Assembly: GCA_963829575.1 (NCBI GenBank)
Contig: CAWHJF010000010.1
Location: forward strand, 1 to 64,000
Source of the DNA: KACC-23026 sp963829575
GTDB lineage: Bacteria; Bacillota; Bacilli; Bacillales; Sporolactobacillaceae
DNA: 64,000 nucleotides
Reading direction: 5' to 3'
Part shown: piece after piece, positions 24,818-33,733 of the stretch
Numbering within the stretch: the stretch's first letter is position 1
Layout of the letters: every line of letters begins with the position of its first letter
Program-made: the position numbers and the translations under genes
The notes under the pieces: model-generated
What the model saw: the letters and a program-made list of their open reading frames with translations, nothing else
The model's database searches: none
Told to the model about the DNA's origin: nothing

Positions 24818-26245
24818 TTAAGAATGAATGGCGCGCCCTTCAACCGCTAAAGCTGCTTCGCCCATTATTTCAGAGAGCGTGGGATGTGGATGGACTGTCT
24901 CTGCGATCTCCCATGGCGTCGCATCTAAAACCTTCGCTAGGGCCGCTTCTGAAATCAAATCGGTGACATGCGGTCCAATCATATGGACACCCAAAATATC
25001 ATTTGTCGCCACATCTGAAATAATTTTGACAAACCCATCAGTCTCACCAAATACGAGTGCTTTTCCAATCGCCTGAAATGGAAAGCGGCCGGTCTTAACC
25101 TTATAACCTGAGGCTTGAGCTTCCTTCTCAGTTAATCCAATCGAGGCGACTTCTGGTTTGGTATAGATGCACCGCGCAACCTGTTCAGGAAGCAAAGGTT
25201 CTGGCTTGAGTCGAGCCATATGTTCGACCGCTTTAATGCCTTGATGTGAGGCGACGTGGGCGAGTTGTAAGGTCGCCGTTACATCACCAATCGCATAAAT
25301 ATGCGCCTCTTCGGTTTGAAGATACTTGTTGGTCAAAATCCGACCTTTTTCAGATTTAATACTCGTATTGGTTAGCCCAATATCCTCTGTATTAGGGACC
25401 CGTCCAACAGACAAGAGGAGGCGATTCGCAGAAAACGTAATCGTCTTGTCGCCGATTTCCGCCGCCACGCTCACACCCTCTTGTTTTTCCAAAGTTTCTG
25501 GCAGAACTTTAGCCCCAGTGATGACTTTGACCCCTTTTTTCTCTAGCTGGCGTTTCATTTCATTCGAAATGGCTTCATCTTCGGTCGGGATGACGCGATC
25601 CGCATATTCTAAAACGGTAACCTCGACGTTGAAATCCGCAAACATCGATGCCCACTCAACACCAATTACTCCACCACCCACAATCAATAGAGATTGAGGT
25701 AATTCACTCAGTTCAACCGCTTCGTCCGACGTTAAAACATACGTCCCGTCCGCTTCGAGGCCTGGCAACGTACGAGGTCTCGAACCCGTTGCAATAATAA
25801 CGTTTTCTGGGACAAGAATGACGTTTTCACGTTCATCTGAGAACTCGACTGAGATTGCCCCGGGCATTGGTGAAAAAATAGAAGGGCCTAAAATGCGTCC
25901 AAACCCATCGTACACATCAATCTTCCCTTTTTTCATCAAGCCCAGCACACCGTTGTGCAGCTGGTCAACAATGGATTGTTTCCGTTCATGAACCTTCCGA
26001 TAGTCTAACGAAACGTTTTCTGTGAACACGCCAAACTGTTCAGCATTTTTCGCCATTGAAAAGACTTCTGCACTTCTAAGCAACGCCTTTGTCGGGATAC
26101 AACCTCTATGTAAACAAGTTCCTCCGAGAGCATCCCGCTCCACAACCGCTGTTTTGAGACCTAACTGCGAGGCCCGGATCGCGGCGACATAGCCACCTGT
26201 GCCGCCACCCAATATGACTAAGTCATAATTTGTTGTATCCGCCAC
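24818..26245 (-). CDS. lpdV: Dihydrolipoyl dehydrogenase (E3) of the bkd complex
   Basis: 475 residues, GTG start after GGAGGGAATCGA. FAD-binding VILGGGTGGYVAAIRASQLG lies at the N-terminus. The redox disulfide is in GGTCLHRGCIPTKALL. NAD binding is at LLIVGGGVIGVEWASMFADF and the C-terminal catalytic histidine is in AETVHPHPTLSEIMGEAAL. It reoxidises the lipoyl group of BkdB. The gene order after buk matches lpdV of B. subtilis. Confidence 0.94.
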   Translation of the reverse strand: MADTTNYDLVILGGGTGGYVAAIRASQLGLKTAVVERDALGGTCLHRGCIPTKALLRSAEVFSMAKNAEQFGVFTENVSLDYRKVHERKQSIVDQLHNGVLGLMKKGKIDVYDGFGRILGPSIFSPMPGAISVEFSDERENVILVPENVIIATGSRPRTLPGLEADGTYVLTSDEAVELSELPQSLLIVGGGVIGVEWASMFADFNVEVTVLEYADRVIPTEDEAISNEMKRQLEKKGVKVITGAKVLPETLEKQEGVSVAAEIGDKTITFSANRLLLSVGRVPNTEDIGLTNTSIKSEKGRILTNKYLQTEEAHIYAIGDVTATLQLAHVASHQGIKAVEHMARLKPEPLLPEQVARCIYTKPEVASIGLTEKEAQASGYKVKTGRFPFQAIGKALVFGETDGFVKIISDVATNDILGVHMIGPHVTDLISEAALAKVLDATPWEIAETVHPHPTLSEIMGEAALAVEGRAIHS

Positions 26246-26340
26246 TCGATTCCCTCCTTTAACTCACTTGTATGTTTGTTAGAAAAAATAGTATTAAATA
26301 AAAGTCCATTTGTAAAACAACTTGGATTAAATTCGTTCAT

Positions 26341-27489
26341 TTATAAATTTCCGATGGGTGGAGATTTTTTCTTGAAGTCCTGCTTCATTGGATCAAATGA
26401 AAGAGGTCTATTAGGATAGGTGAGCGGAGCTTCTTCTCCCGTTAGAACCCTTAACGTTCCTTCAGCCAGCGCTTTTAATTCATCTTCTCCAGGAACGACA
26501 AACACATCTCCGATCCATGCACTATTTTTCGTAATAGCTTGAACCAAATAATCCCCATAAGCCAACCGACCTGTTAAAATAATGCCATCGATTTGTCCCT
26601 GAACAATTGTGCTCAATCCACCAATCTCTTTTGCGATTTGGTAAGCCATTGCATGATAGATGAGTCGAGCTCTTTCGTCACCATTTCGAATCATGGCTTC
26701 AATTTCATCCAGTTCAGACGCCCCTAAGTAACCTTGTAATCCACCTTTAGAGATCAATAAGTCCATCAGTTCGTTTTGTGAATAGTTTCCGGAAAAACAA
26801 ATCTGCACCAAATCTCCCGCTGGAAGTGAACCTGCACGATTAAGAGAGAATGGCCCTTCTCCATAGAGACCATTATTCACATCGACGACCTGACCTTTTT
26901 TGTGTAAGCCAACTGTGATCCCTCTCCCCATATGCGCTACGATGAGGTTGAGCGCATTGTAAGGCCGCCTCATTTGCTTGGCAATCCGTTTGGCCGCCGC
27001 CTTCTGACTAAGGGCATGAAAGACACTCCGCCGCTCTACAAGTGGAAAACCGGACACTCTTGCTACTGAATCGAACTCGTCCACCACAACCGGGTCCACA
27101 ATATAGGAGGGTAAGTTTAATTGATTGGCGATCTCATAGGCAAGTATCCCCCCTAAGTTAGAGGGGTGAATGCCCGAGCGCCCCTCTCTTAAATCCTTTA
27201 ACATCTCCTGGTTGACGCGATACGTTCCACCAACTAAAGGTTGGAGGAGACCGCCTCTCCCAACAACAGCCTCGAGATTAGAAAGATTGAGCCCTTCTTC
27301 ATCCAATGCCGCTAAGATGTCTTGCTTCCGAACGACTGTTTGATCGACAAGCTTAAGTTCGCTGGTTGAGCGGTCCACTGAATGCGGGATGTCGCGATCA
27401 AAAATTGGCCGTTCATTATCAAAAACAGCTATTGCGGTCGATTGAAAACCTGGATTAATCGCAAGGATCCGGTGGGTTTTGGAAGCCAT
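26341..27489 (-). CDS. buk: Butyrate kinase family protein, with altered active-site loops
   Basis: 382 residues of the acetate/butyrate kinase fold. Conserved parts include ARGGLL-like GRGGLLQPLVGGTYRVN, VDPVVVDEFDSVARVSGFP, DVNNGLYGEGPFSLNRAGSL and LVQICFSGNYSQNELM. Two phosphate-binding loops differ from the family: the usual NPGSTSTK is NPGFQSTA (residues about 12-19), losing the loop serine pattern and the lysine, and the usual HMGGGITVG is HMGRGITVG (about 186). Butyrate kinase normally works with phosphotransbutyrylase (Ptb), and no ptb is present in this operon. The start has AAGGAGG. It may be a poor kinase or do something else. Confidence 0.82.
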   Translation of the reverse strand: MASKTHRILAINPGFQSTAIAVFDNERPIFDRDIPHSVDRSTSELKLVDQTVVRKQDILAALDEEGLNLSNLEAVVGRGGLLQPLVGGTYRVNQEMLKDLREGRSGIHPSNLGGILAYEIANQLNLPSYIVDPVVVDEFDSVARVSGFPLVERRSVFHALSQKAAAKRIAKQMRRPYNALNLIVAHMGRGITVGLHKKGQVVDVNNGLYGEGPFSLNRAGSLPAGDLVQICFSGNYSQNELMDLLISKGGLQGYLGASELDEIEAMIRNGDERARLIYHAMAYQIAKEIGGLSTIVQGQIDGIILTGRLAYGDYLVQAITKNSAWIGDVFVVPGEDELKALAEGTLRVLTGEEAPLTYPNRPLSFDPMKQDFKKKSPPIGNL

Positions 27490-27563
27490 TAGAGAGCGTC
27501 CTCCTTCTTTGAGAATAAAAGGGGTTCATGAGGCCCATGTCCTCTTATTATAACGGTGATCAC

Positions 27564-28658
27564 TTAGCGTCTGCTAAGCAGATGCTTATCATTTTTTAAA
27601 AAAGTACTACGTGCATTCCTTACACTCGCAATGCGTTCCTCAGCCAAACGATCGGCTGCTTTATAAGTAGGAATCTGGTCGCGTTCCGAAATTTGAAAAA
27701 TGTCCATCAATCGGTCGTATAAGCCCTCAACTTTTTTCATCGCGCGCTCTCGATTATAACCGAGCAATTCATCCGCCACATTAATCACTCCGCCTGCGTT
27801 AATGACATAATCCGGCGCATAGACGATTCCCATTTCATGAAGGCGATCGCCATGAACCGCTTCTTTTAATTGATTGTTCGCAGACCCAGCAATGACCTTT
27901 GCTTTTAATTGTGGAAGGGTTTGATCATTGACAATGGCGCCTAATGCACAAGGTGCAAAGATATCACACGCTACTCCATAGATGTCATTTGGATCAACGG
28001 CTTTTGCCCCAAAGGCCTCCACCGCACGTTTGACAGACTCGGAATTAATATCGGTTACAATGAGTTGAGCCCCTTCTTGATGGAGATATTCACACAAACT
28101 ATATGCGACGTGACCGACCCCTTGTACAGCAACGGTTTTTCCTTCAAGCGAATCCCCACCAAATGCAACATTGGCTGCTGCCTTCATGCCTTTATACACT
28201 CCATAAGCCGTCACCGGAGATGGATTTCCTGAACTTCCAAAAGAAGGCGAAATACCCGTGACAAAATCCGTTTCTTCATGGATCGTATCCATATCTTCCA
28301 CCGTCGTCCCCACGTCTTCCGCGGTGATATAACGACCGTTTAATCCTTGAATATAACGACCAAAAGCCCGAAACATGGCTTCATTCTTTTCTTTTCTTGG
28401 GTCACCAATAATAACCGTTTTTCCGCCTCCAAGATTGAGACCGGCTGCTGCGTTCTTATAGGTCATTCCTCGCCCTAACCTAAGCGCATCCTCGATTGCG
28501 GCTTCTTCAGATTCATAAGTCCACATACGCGTGCCGCCCAATGCAGGCCCGAGCGTTGTATCATGAATACAAATAATAGCTTTTAATCCTGATTCACGGT
28601 CCTGACAAAACACTAATTGCTCGTAATCGTACTTTTCCATATAACTCATAATTTCCAT
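27564..28658 (-). CDS. bcd: Branched-chain amino acid (leucine) dehydrogenase
   Basis: 364 residues of the Glu/Leu/Phe/Val dehydrogenase family. It deaminates Leu, Ile and Val to 2-oxoacids with NAD. Start MEIMSYMEKYDYEQLVFCQD; the catalytic lysines lie in GGTRMW...RLGRGMTYKNAAAGLNLGGGK; NAD binding is at VAVQGVGHVAYSLCEYLHQE. TAGGAGGAG precedes the ATG. It is the first structural gene of the operon, downstream of the sigma-54 promoter at 28737-28754. Confidence 0.94.
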   Translation of the reverse strand: MEIMSYMEKYDYEQLVFCQDRESGLKAIICIHDTTLGPALGGTRMWTYESEEAAIEDALRLGRGMTYKNAAAGLNLGGGKTVIIGDPRKEKNEAMFRAFGRYIQGLNGRYITAEDVGTTVEDMDTIHEETDFVTGISPSFGSSGNPSPVTAYGVYKGMKAAANVAFGGDSLEGKTVAVQGVGHVAYSLCEYLHQEGAQLIVTDINSESVKRAVEAFGAKAVDPNDIYGVACDIFAPCALGAIVNDQTLPQLKAKVIAGSANNQLKEAVHGDRLHEMGIVYAPDYVINAGGVINVADELLGYNRERAMKKVEGLYDRLMDIFQISERDQIPTYKAADRLAEERIASVRNARSTFLKNDKHLLSRR

Positions 28659-28736
28659 GAAGACTGACTCCTCCTAATATGATTCAGAGTTGAAGTAAAT
28701 CTGTAAGCAACTCCAAAATCGCGTCTACTATTTAAC

Positions 28737-28754
28737 ATGCAAGAATGATGCCAA
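28737..28754 (-). promoter_or_regulatory. Sigma-54 (-24/-12) promoter of the bkd operon
   Basis: On the minus strand TTGGCATCATTCTTGCAT has TGGCA and TTGCA at the right 5-base spacing for the sigma-54 consensus. It stands about 80 bases upstream of bcd. The sigma-54 activator gene bkdR lies just upstream, so BkdR presumably drives it, as in B. subtilis. Confidence 0.88.
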
Positions 28755-28899
28755 CTCAATATCTAGATTATATAGCTTGTCTTAAGGTCCACCTACTGCA
28801 GTTTTTTTCAAACTATGAATTTTTTTGCATGAACAAACTTTCTTTCATCATTAAAAAGGATTACCAATTCAATCTGGTTTCAATCTTTTTAAAGTGAAT

Positions 28900-30957
28900 T
28901 CAATGGTCAAGACCATATTTTTGCAATTTATAATAAAGGTTTCGCACCGATACTTGTAAGGTTTTAGCTGTTTGGGTCCGATTTCCATCATGATCTTCCA
29001 AAGCTTGTCTAATTAATTGCGCTTCGACCCTCTCAAGCTGTTCATTTAGACTAGTAGTGGGATCACTCCCTTTAATTGATTCAACTGAACGCGATGCTTG
29101 GTTAGCCCCTTGTGTAACGGTGCTTAAAGCGTCTGATGGAATCACCGTCTCATGGGCGTTCATGTGAATGACAGCACGACCTAATACATTTTCTAACTCT
29201 CTCACATTTCCTGGCCATTCATAGTGTTTCAACAGATCCAACGCTTTTGGGTCAATGGATTCAATATCTCGTCCAAAATCCAGGTTTATTTTATTAATGA
29301 GATGCTGACAAAGCTCCTCTATGTCTTCTTTTCTTTGACGTAAAGGGGGGATAAAAATAGGCATTCGATTCAACCGATAATAGAGATCTTGTCGGAATTC
29401 TTGATCTAAAATCCGTTGTTCTATATTGACATTCGTAGCAGCGATGACGCGGACATCAATAGGAATGGCCTTAGTTCCACCTACGCGGACGATCTCTTTT
29501 TCCTGAAGGACACGGAGTAATTTCGCTTGAATGGGTTTACTAACCTCACCAATTTCATCTAAAAACAAACTTCCGCCGTTTGCTTCTTCAAAATAACCGC
29601 GTTTACCGCCTTTCTTTGCGCCAGAGAACGCCCCTTCTTCGTAACCAAAAAGTTCACTCTCTAATAAGTTTTCCGAAATCGCCGCACAGTTCACTCGAAT
29701 AAATTTGTTGTACCTTCTTGGACTCGCATTATGTATCGCATGGGCAAAGAGTTCTTTTCCTGTTCCAGATTCCCCTCTTAAAAGAACGGTGATTGGGGTG
29801 GACGCCGCGACCTTGGCTTGTTCGATGACAAGCTGCATCTCTTCAGATTGAGCCACAATGTCGTCAAAACTGTATTTAGCTTCGAGTGTCCGAATGATTT
29901 GTCGCGCTCGATTGAGTTGATCCGTTAAGACGGAAATCTCGGAAACATCATGAAGGACGGCGACACTACCTTTGAGACGACCGCCTACAATTAAGGGCGC
30001 AACATTGACAATCACTTCTTTTTTGGACAAACCCACACGCATCCGTGTTCCGCGTACCGGCTTCCTCGTTTTGAGCACTTTCATATGCATGCTCTCACCC
30101 TCAGATATATCAATGGATGCCGGCTCTCCGATCACATCTTCTTCTTTTAATCCAGTTAAACGGGTATAAGCGGGATTGACCAACAGTCCATTTCCTTTTT
30201 CATCCACAACAGAGATCGCGTCATCAGAAGATTGAATGATGGCGTTCAGCATTTCGCGGATACTCTCAAGATTGGTGACCTCTTCCGCCATTTTTTCAAT
30301 TTCAGTAATGTCCTTAAACACAGCAAAAGCACCTAACAATTTTCCGCTTTGATCTTTAATAGGGATTCGTGTTGTAATAATTTTTCGTTCGTTTTCCAAC
30401 TCTTGTTCTTGATTAATCTCTGGAATCAACGTTTTGAGTGTTCGCGGTAATTGGGTAGATGGAATGACATCATGGACCGCCTTTCCTGTTGCAACCTCCT
30501 TAGAAATCCCCATGATTTTCTCTGCACTGCCATTCATTAAAGTGACTATTCCATTGGCATCAACGGCAATCATACCGTCAAATGTTAAATTTAAAATAAG
30601 GCTTTGAAAATCGCTTTGCTGCTTAAGCTGACGTATAAGCCGCTCTTTTTCCTCCATTAATGTCACGACCCAGTGCACAACTTGGCAAGGAATTAACGGG
30701 ATCGTTGGATCTAAACTTGAAATTTTTTTCTCACTATCTTCTAGGCTACGGGCATCAATCATTAATTCACATTCTTTGATCGGCACATCGGTCAATGTTT
30801 GATAGACCGGAATTGTATTTTTAGAAGCATACCTTGAGACATACGCGGTTTGATTACGACATAAAACCCCTGTGATTTCAACCTGTTCAAATTTTTCTAT
30901 GTTTTTTAATAAATAGAGACTCTCATTATTTCCGCTGACCATTACAAGCGTTTTCAT
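28900..30957 (-). CDS. bkdR: Sigma-54-dependent activator BkdR
   Basis: About 685 residues. An N-terminal sensory part (1-110) is followed by two PAS domains (about 120-220 and 238-340), then an AAA+ domain. Walker A is GESGTGKELFAHAIH. The sigma-54 contact loop is ELFGYEEGAFSGAKKG, with GAFSGA for the usual GAFTGA. GGSLFLDEIGE and the arginine-finger region FRQDLYYRLNRMPIFIPPLR follow. A Fis-type helix-turn-helix (NRTQTAKTLQVSVRNLYYK) ends the protein. The ATG at 30957 has AGAGGTG upstream. It lies upstream of the bkd sigma-54 promoter on the same strand; what its PAS domains sense is unknown. Confidence 0.92.
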   Translation of the reverse strand: MKTLVMVSGNNESLYLLKNIEKFEQVEITGVLCRNQTAYVSRYASKNTIPVYQTLTDVPIKECELMIDARSLEDSEKKISSLDPTIPLIPCQVVHWVVTLMEEKERLIRQLKQQSDFQSLILNLTFDGMIAVDANGIVTLMNGSAEKIMGISKEVATGKAVHDVIPSTQLPRTLKTLIPEINQEQELENERKIITTRIPIKDQSGKLLGAFAVFKDITEIEKMAEEVTNLESIREMLNAIIQSSDDAISVVDEKGNGLLVNPAYTRLTGLKEEDVIGEPASIDISEGESMHMKVLKTRKPVRGTRMRVGLSKKEVIVNVAPLIVGGRLKGSVAVLHDVSEISVLTDQLNRARQIIRTLEAKYSFDDIVAQSEEMQLVIEQAKVAASTPITVLLRGESGTGKELFAHAIHNASPRRYNKFIRVNCAAISENLLESELFGYEEGAFSGAKKGGKRGYFEEANGGSLFLDEIGEVSKPIQAKLLRVLQEKEIVRVGGTKAIPIDVRVIAATNVNIEQRILDQEFRQDLYYRLNRMPIFIPPLRQRKEDIEELCQHLINKINLDFGRDIESIDPKALDLLKHYEWPGNVRELENVLGRAVIHMNAHETVIPSDALSTVTQGANQASRSVESIKGSDPTTSLNEQLERVEAQLIRQALEDHDGNRTQTAKTLQVSVRNLYYKLQKYGLDH

Positions 30958-31068
30958 CTCGAGACACCTCTGCAATTTTTTTCATTATCCATTCCATATT
31001 AACGAAATCGATCCAAAAACACAAATAGACACCCTATGTCTCTTACGTTAAACTAAGATCAGATCCAT

Positions 31069-31082
31069 TAAAAGCGCTTTCA
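31069..31082 (-). promoter_or_regulatory. CcpA-type cre site between bkdR and yqzF
   Basis: On the minus strand TGAAAGCGCTTTTA matches the palindromic cre optimum (TGAAAGCGCTTTCA) at 13 of 14 positions. It lies about 110 bases upstream of bkdR and 60 bases upstream of yqzF, so glucose repression of either is possible. Confidence 0.6.
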
Positions 31083-31140
31083 GTTTTTGAAAAAATTTAT
31101 GTTCGATCCATTTTTTTTAGTAAAGGATGCGAAAATCCAT

Positions 31141-31380
31141 ATGACTCGAATGATTGCACTTCTCATCCTCTTCATTCCTGGGGCTCTAGCCGTTATAGGA
31201 GTCAAACTGATGAGAGACTCCGTGTTTGATATTCTACAACCGCTCTTTCCATGGCTTTGGCTACAACTTTTAATCGGTTTTGTCTCCTTTATTCTGGGTA
31301 TTAGTTTTATAGGAGGATGGATTTTCTATCGCGATCGAAAACGCCATTATGTAGCCGATCGTTATAGAAAAAAGGGATAA
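31141..31380 (+). CDS. yqzF: DUF2627 membrane protein (YqzF)
   Basis: About 79 residues from the ATG at 31141 (AAAGGATG in front), starting MTRMIALLILFIPGALAVIG. Two membrane helices (about 3-22 and 38-62) surround a short loop, and a basic tail YRDRKRHYVADRYRKKG follows. This is the DUF2627/YqzF pattern, and the gene beside bkdR is yqzF in B. subtilis as well. The function is not known. A longer TTG start at 31087 is less likely. Confidence 0.82.
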   Translation: MTRMIALLILFIPGALAVIGVKLMRDSVFDILQPLFPWLWLQLLIGFVSFILGISFIGGWIFYRDRKRHYVADRYRKKG

Positions 31381-31390
31381 CCGAATCCTT

Positions 31391-31630
31391 GTGAGGAAAA
31401 GAAACGAAGCGCACTTCTCAATGTATGAAGCCACTGCATTCCCGGCGATACTAAAGCCGGAGGTGGCACTCATTATGGAATTTGCCAATCTTAACGAGCA
31501 TGAGAAACAAAAACTTTCAAAATTTGAACGAGAGTTAGGCGTAGTGTTGGTGGCTTATCAGGAAGGGCAGAATGACCTGGAACCGGATTCTCCTTCTACA
31601 CAATCGGCTTCTGCTGAAGACACTCATTAA
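31391..31630 (+). CDS. Hypothetical small acidic protein
   Basis: 79 residues from a GTG at 31391, 10 bases after yqzF. The middle (KPEVALIMEFANLNEHEKQK, LSKFERELGVVLVAYQEGQ) looks helical. The tail is acidic and S/T-rich (DLEPDSPSTQSASAEDTH). There are no membrane segments. An alternative start is the ATG at 31421. It is probably co-transcribed with yqzF. Not recognised. Confidence 0.5.
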   Translation: MRKRNEAHFSMYEATAFPAILKPEVALIMEFANLNEHEKQKLSKFERELGVVLVAYQEGQNDLEPDSPSTQSASAEDTH

Positions 31631-31794
31631 AAAAGGACGATTCTTATGCTGAGAGTGATATAAAGATCGTCTCTTTGTTTTGGGCGGTTTTACAACTCCC
31701 ACCGTCTTCATATGTTGCGAGGACTTTGAACGGAAATTCATTAAAGACTAGCTGTGGGGAGAACGCATTGAGAATCCAGATGCGTCTCCTCTTC

Positions 31795-32238
31795 TCAACG
31801 TATATTCTTTGCAAACAAAATGCGATCTTGACCTTCTGCCGCGTAGTCCTTGCTTAAGGAAACCGTAAATCCCATGGACTTGTGAAACTGAATGGATCCT
31901 TCATTACCGGATGAGGTGATGCAGGTTATCTGCTTACATCCCAATTTTTCAATGGTCGAGAAAAACAACTGATAAAGTTTTCTTGCGTAGCCTTTTTTCC
32001 TCGATTTTGGATGCACACCAACAAAATGGATATAGGCTTTATTGGGATTGGTTTGAGATACAAAGCCTATTAAGAAGGCTTGTAGGTGATTTTCATCCTC
32101 GATGACAAAACTTGTGGGTTGAAAATGTTCAAAAAATAACCGGGGGAGTAAATGTGTCATTTCTCTACCACCCCACCAATCGTTCAATACACCTATTACG
32201 TGAGGATAATCCTCGTCACAAACATGACGAATTTTCAT
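31795..32238 (-). CDS. GNAT-family N-acetyltransferase
   Basis: 147 residues. The GNAT core has HFVGVHPKSRKKGYARKLYQ (acetyl-CoA pyrophosphate loop, R-x-x-G-x-A type) and TSSGNEGSIQFHKSMGF (motif B). The start MKIRHVCDEDYPHVIGVLND has GGAGGA upstream. The substrate is unknown. It is the first of four GNAT genes in about 3.5 kb. Confidence 0.85.
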   Translation of the reverse strand: MKIRHVCDEDYPHVIGVLNDWWGGREMTHLLPRLFFEHFQPTSFVIEDENHLQAFLIGFVSQTNPNKAYIHFVGVHPKSRKKGYARKLYQLFFSTIEKLGCKQITCITSSGNEGSIQFHKSMGFTVSLSKDYAAEGQDRILFAKNIR

Positions 32239-32370
32239 GCGCAGATCCTCCTACTTCCAATCAAATGGGTCTTCAATCAAATCGATTTTCTATAATAGTA
32301 GTCAAAAACCAACCTAAATCAGACCAGCCTGGTAAAAATAGGGCATTATTTATATATGAAGTATTCCAGG

Positions 32371-32514
32371 CTAATCCTGTACCGTTGCTTTAATAAGAAA
32401 GACCTTTGCCACATCAGCTTTTGTAGCAAAGTTCTTTAAATCCTCTTTGGCTGCCATCTTCTGTTTCATGACTTTGAGCGCATCGCTAAATGGTTGTAAT
32501 GACGCTTCGCTCAT
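32371..32514 (-). CDS. Hypothetical micro-protein (47 aa)
   Basis: An ATG at 32514 is preceded by AGGAGGGAGCGAA, an excellent ribosome site. The product MSEASLQPFSDALKVMKQKM continues as AAKEDLKNFATKADVAKVFL. It is predicted helical, basic and amphipathic. The KEDLKNFATKADV stretch resembles the coiled start of some phage and mobile-element small proteins. No family can be named. It lies between the GNAT gene and the HAD phosphatase. Confidence 0.5.
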   Translation of the reverse strand: MSEASLQPFSDALKVMKQKMAAKEDLKNFATKADVAKVFLIKATVQD

Positions 32515-32621
32515 TTCGCTCCCTCCTGTTCTTTATTACACCCTTAACCCCAAAAAATAATACATACGTTTTTTCTTAAAAAATGGTGTCGCTTTACTTT
32601 TTGCTAGACCTAAAGTGCTCT

Positions 32622-33137
32622 CTAAACAAAGTTAAGCAATTCTTTCAGTTCATTAATTTGAATGATCTTCTCTTCCCGGTAAGACTCTCCAAACCCTATT
32701 CCAAATCCTTTCATTTTCATATTCAAGGCTAATTCCACATCGACGTTTGAATCTCCTACCATAAAAGACTGGTCAATTTGAATATCAGGATACTTTTCCA
32801 AAGCTTGTGAAATCATACCTGTTTTAGGCTTCATACAAGGACAGCCTTCCTTTCTACTATGCGGGCAAAAGAAAAGATCTCGAATTGTTATATTTTGTTT
32901 CGTAAATTCATTCAGCATTTTTTCAGTGAGCGTTTCATACTGCTCGTTCGTTATAAACCCTTCATTGATAAGATATTGATTCGTAATGATTATGATTTCA
33001 TAGCCTCTTTGCTGAACACGTTGTAGAGTCTGAATAGAATTGGGGAGAAAGACAGGTGAGGTGATTTGTGTCCATTGATCATCGGGATAATCCTCAATAA
33101 GTGTCCCGTCCCGATCAAAAAAGGCAACGTTCATCAT
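32622..33137 (-). CDS. HAD-IIIA phosphatase, histidinol-P/heptose-bisphosphate phosphatase-like
   Basis: About 171 residues. The HAD nucleophile motif is VAFFDRDGTLIEDYPDD (DxD). Then come IIITNQYLINEGFI (motif II) and a zinc-binding region FFCPHSRKEGCPCMKPKTGM (C-x-H, C-x-C). MVGDSNVDVELALNM (motif IV) follows. This is the GmhB/HisB-N branch of the family. AAGGAG precedes the ATG at 33137. Its substrate here is unknown. Confidence 0.82.
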   Translation of the reverse strand: MMNVAFFDRDGTLIEDYPDDQWTQITSPVFLPNSIQTLQRVQQRGYEIIIITNQYLINEGFITNEQYETLTEKMLNEFTKQNITIRDLFFCPHSRKEGCPCMKPKTGMISQALEKYPDIQIDQSFMVGDSNVDVELALNMKMKGFGIGFGESYREEKIIQINELKELLNFV

Positions 33138-33180
33138 GAAATCTCCTTCACTCACTAATCTGTATTCTTACAAGATAGAA

Positions 33181-33643
33181 TTATTTTAACTTTTTAAGGC
33201 GTTTTACATATTCACTATGTTCATCCTTACCACTATATAATACGACTGTAAATCCCTTCTTTTCATATAAACGTCTTGCGTTAAAGTTATTTATATCAAC
33301 TCCAAGGGATAGTTCCTCATTATCCAAGTTGTTCGGCATAATTAATCAAATAATCAAGAATAATGCCACCTATTCCGCGATTGCGCTCTTCTTCTTTTAC
33401 AATCATATGAGATAAGTAAATCCGTTTATCTGGAATCGTATAATCAAGGTCATTGGTCCTAAAAACGATCGAACCTTCTCCGATAAACTCGTCATTTTCT
33501 AAATAAATAAAGGTCATTCTATTTCCGCTCACTAATTCATCATAAAACATCTTTGTCATTTTGGGGCTCTTTTTCATATCCCAAATATTACTGCACTTAT
33601 TATAATCATCGGGATCCAATTTCTTAATCTGATATAAAGTCAT
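33181..33643 (-). pseudogene. GNAT N-acetyltransferase, one frameshift
   Basis: From the ATG at 33643 (GAGGGG upstream) the protein reads MTLYQIKKLDPDDYNKCSNI, then LSHMIVKEEERNRGIGGIIL (acetyl-CoA loop), and stops at YAEQLG. A loss of one base at about 33324 hides the rest: NEELSLGVDINNFNARRLYE and KKGFTVVLYSG, which complete motif B and end at 33181. Reconstructed length about 154 residues, normal for a GNAT. It is broken by a single indel only. Confidence 0.75.
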
Positions 33644-33733
33644 AATCTGCCCCTCTCTTTGTACCAATTCAAGTCAATCTAAAAATAATAGCGATATTCT
33701 TAAACGAACATGAATGTTAAAAAGTTTGATCAT

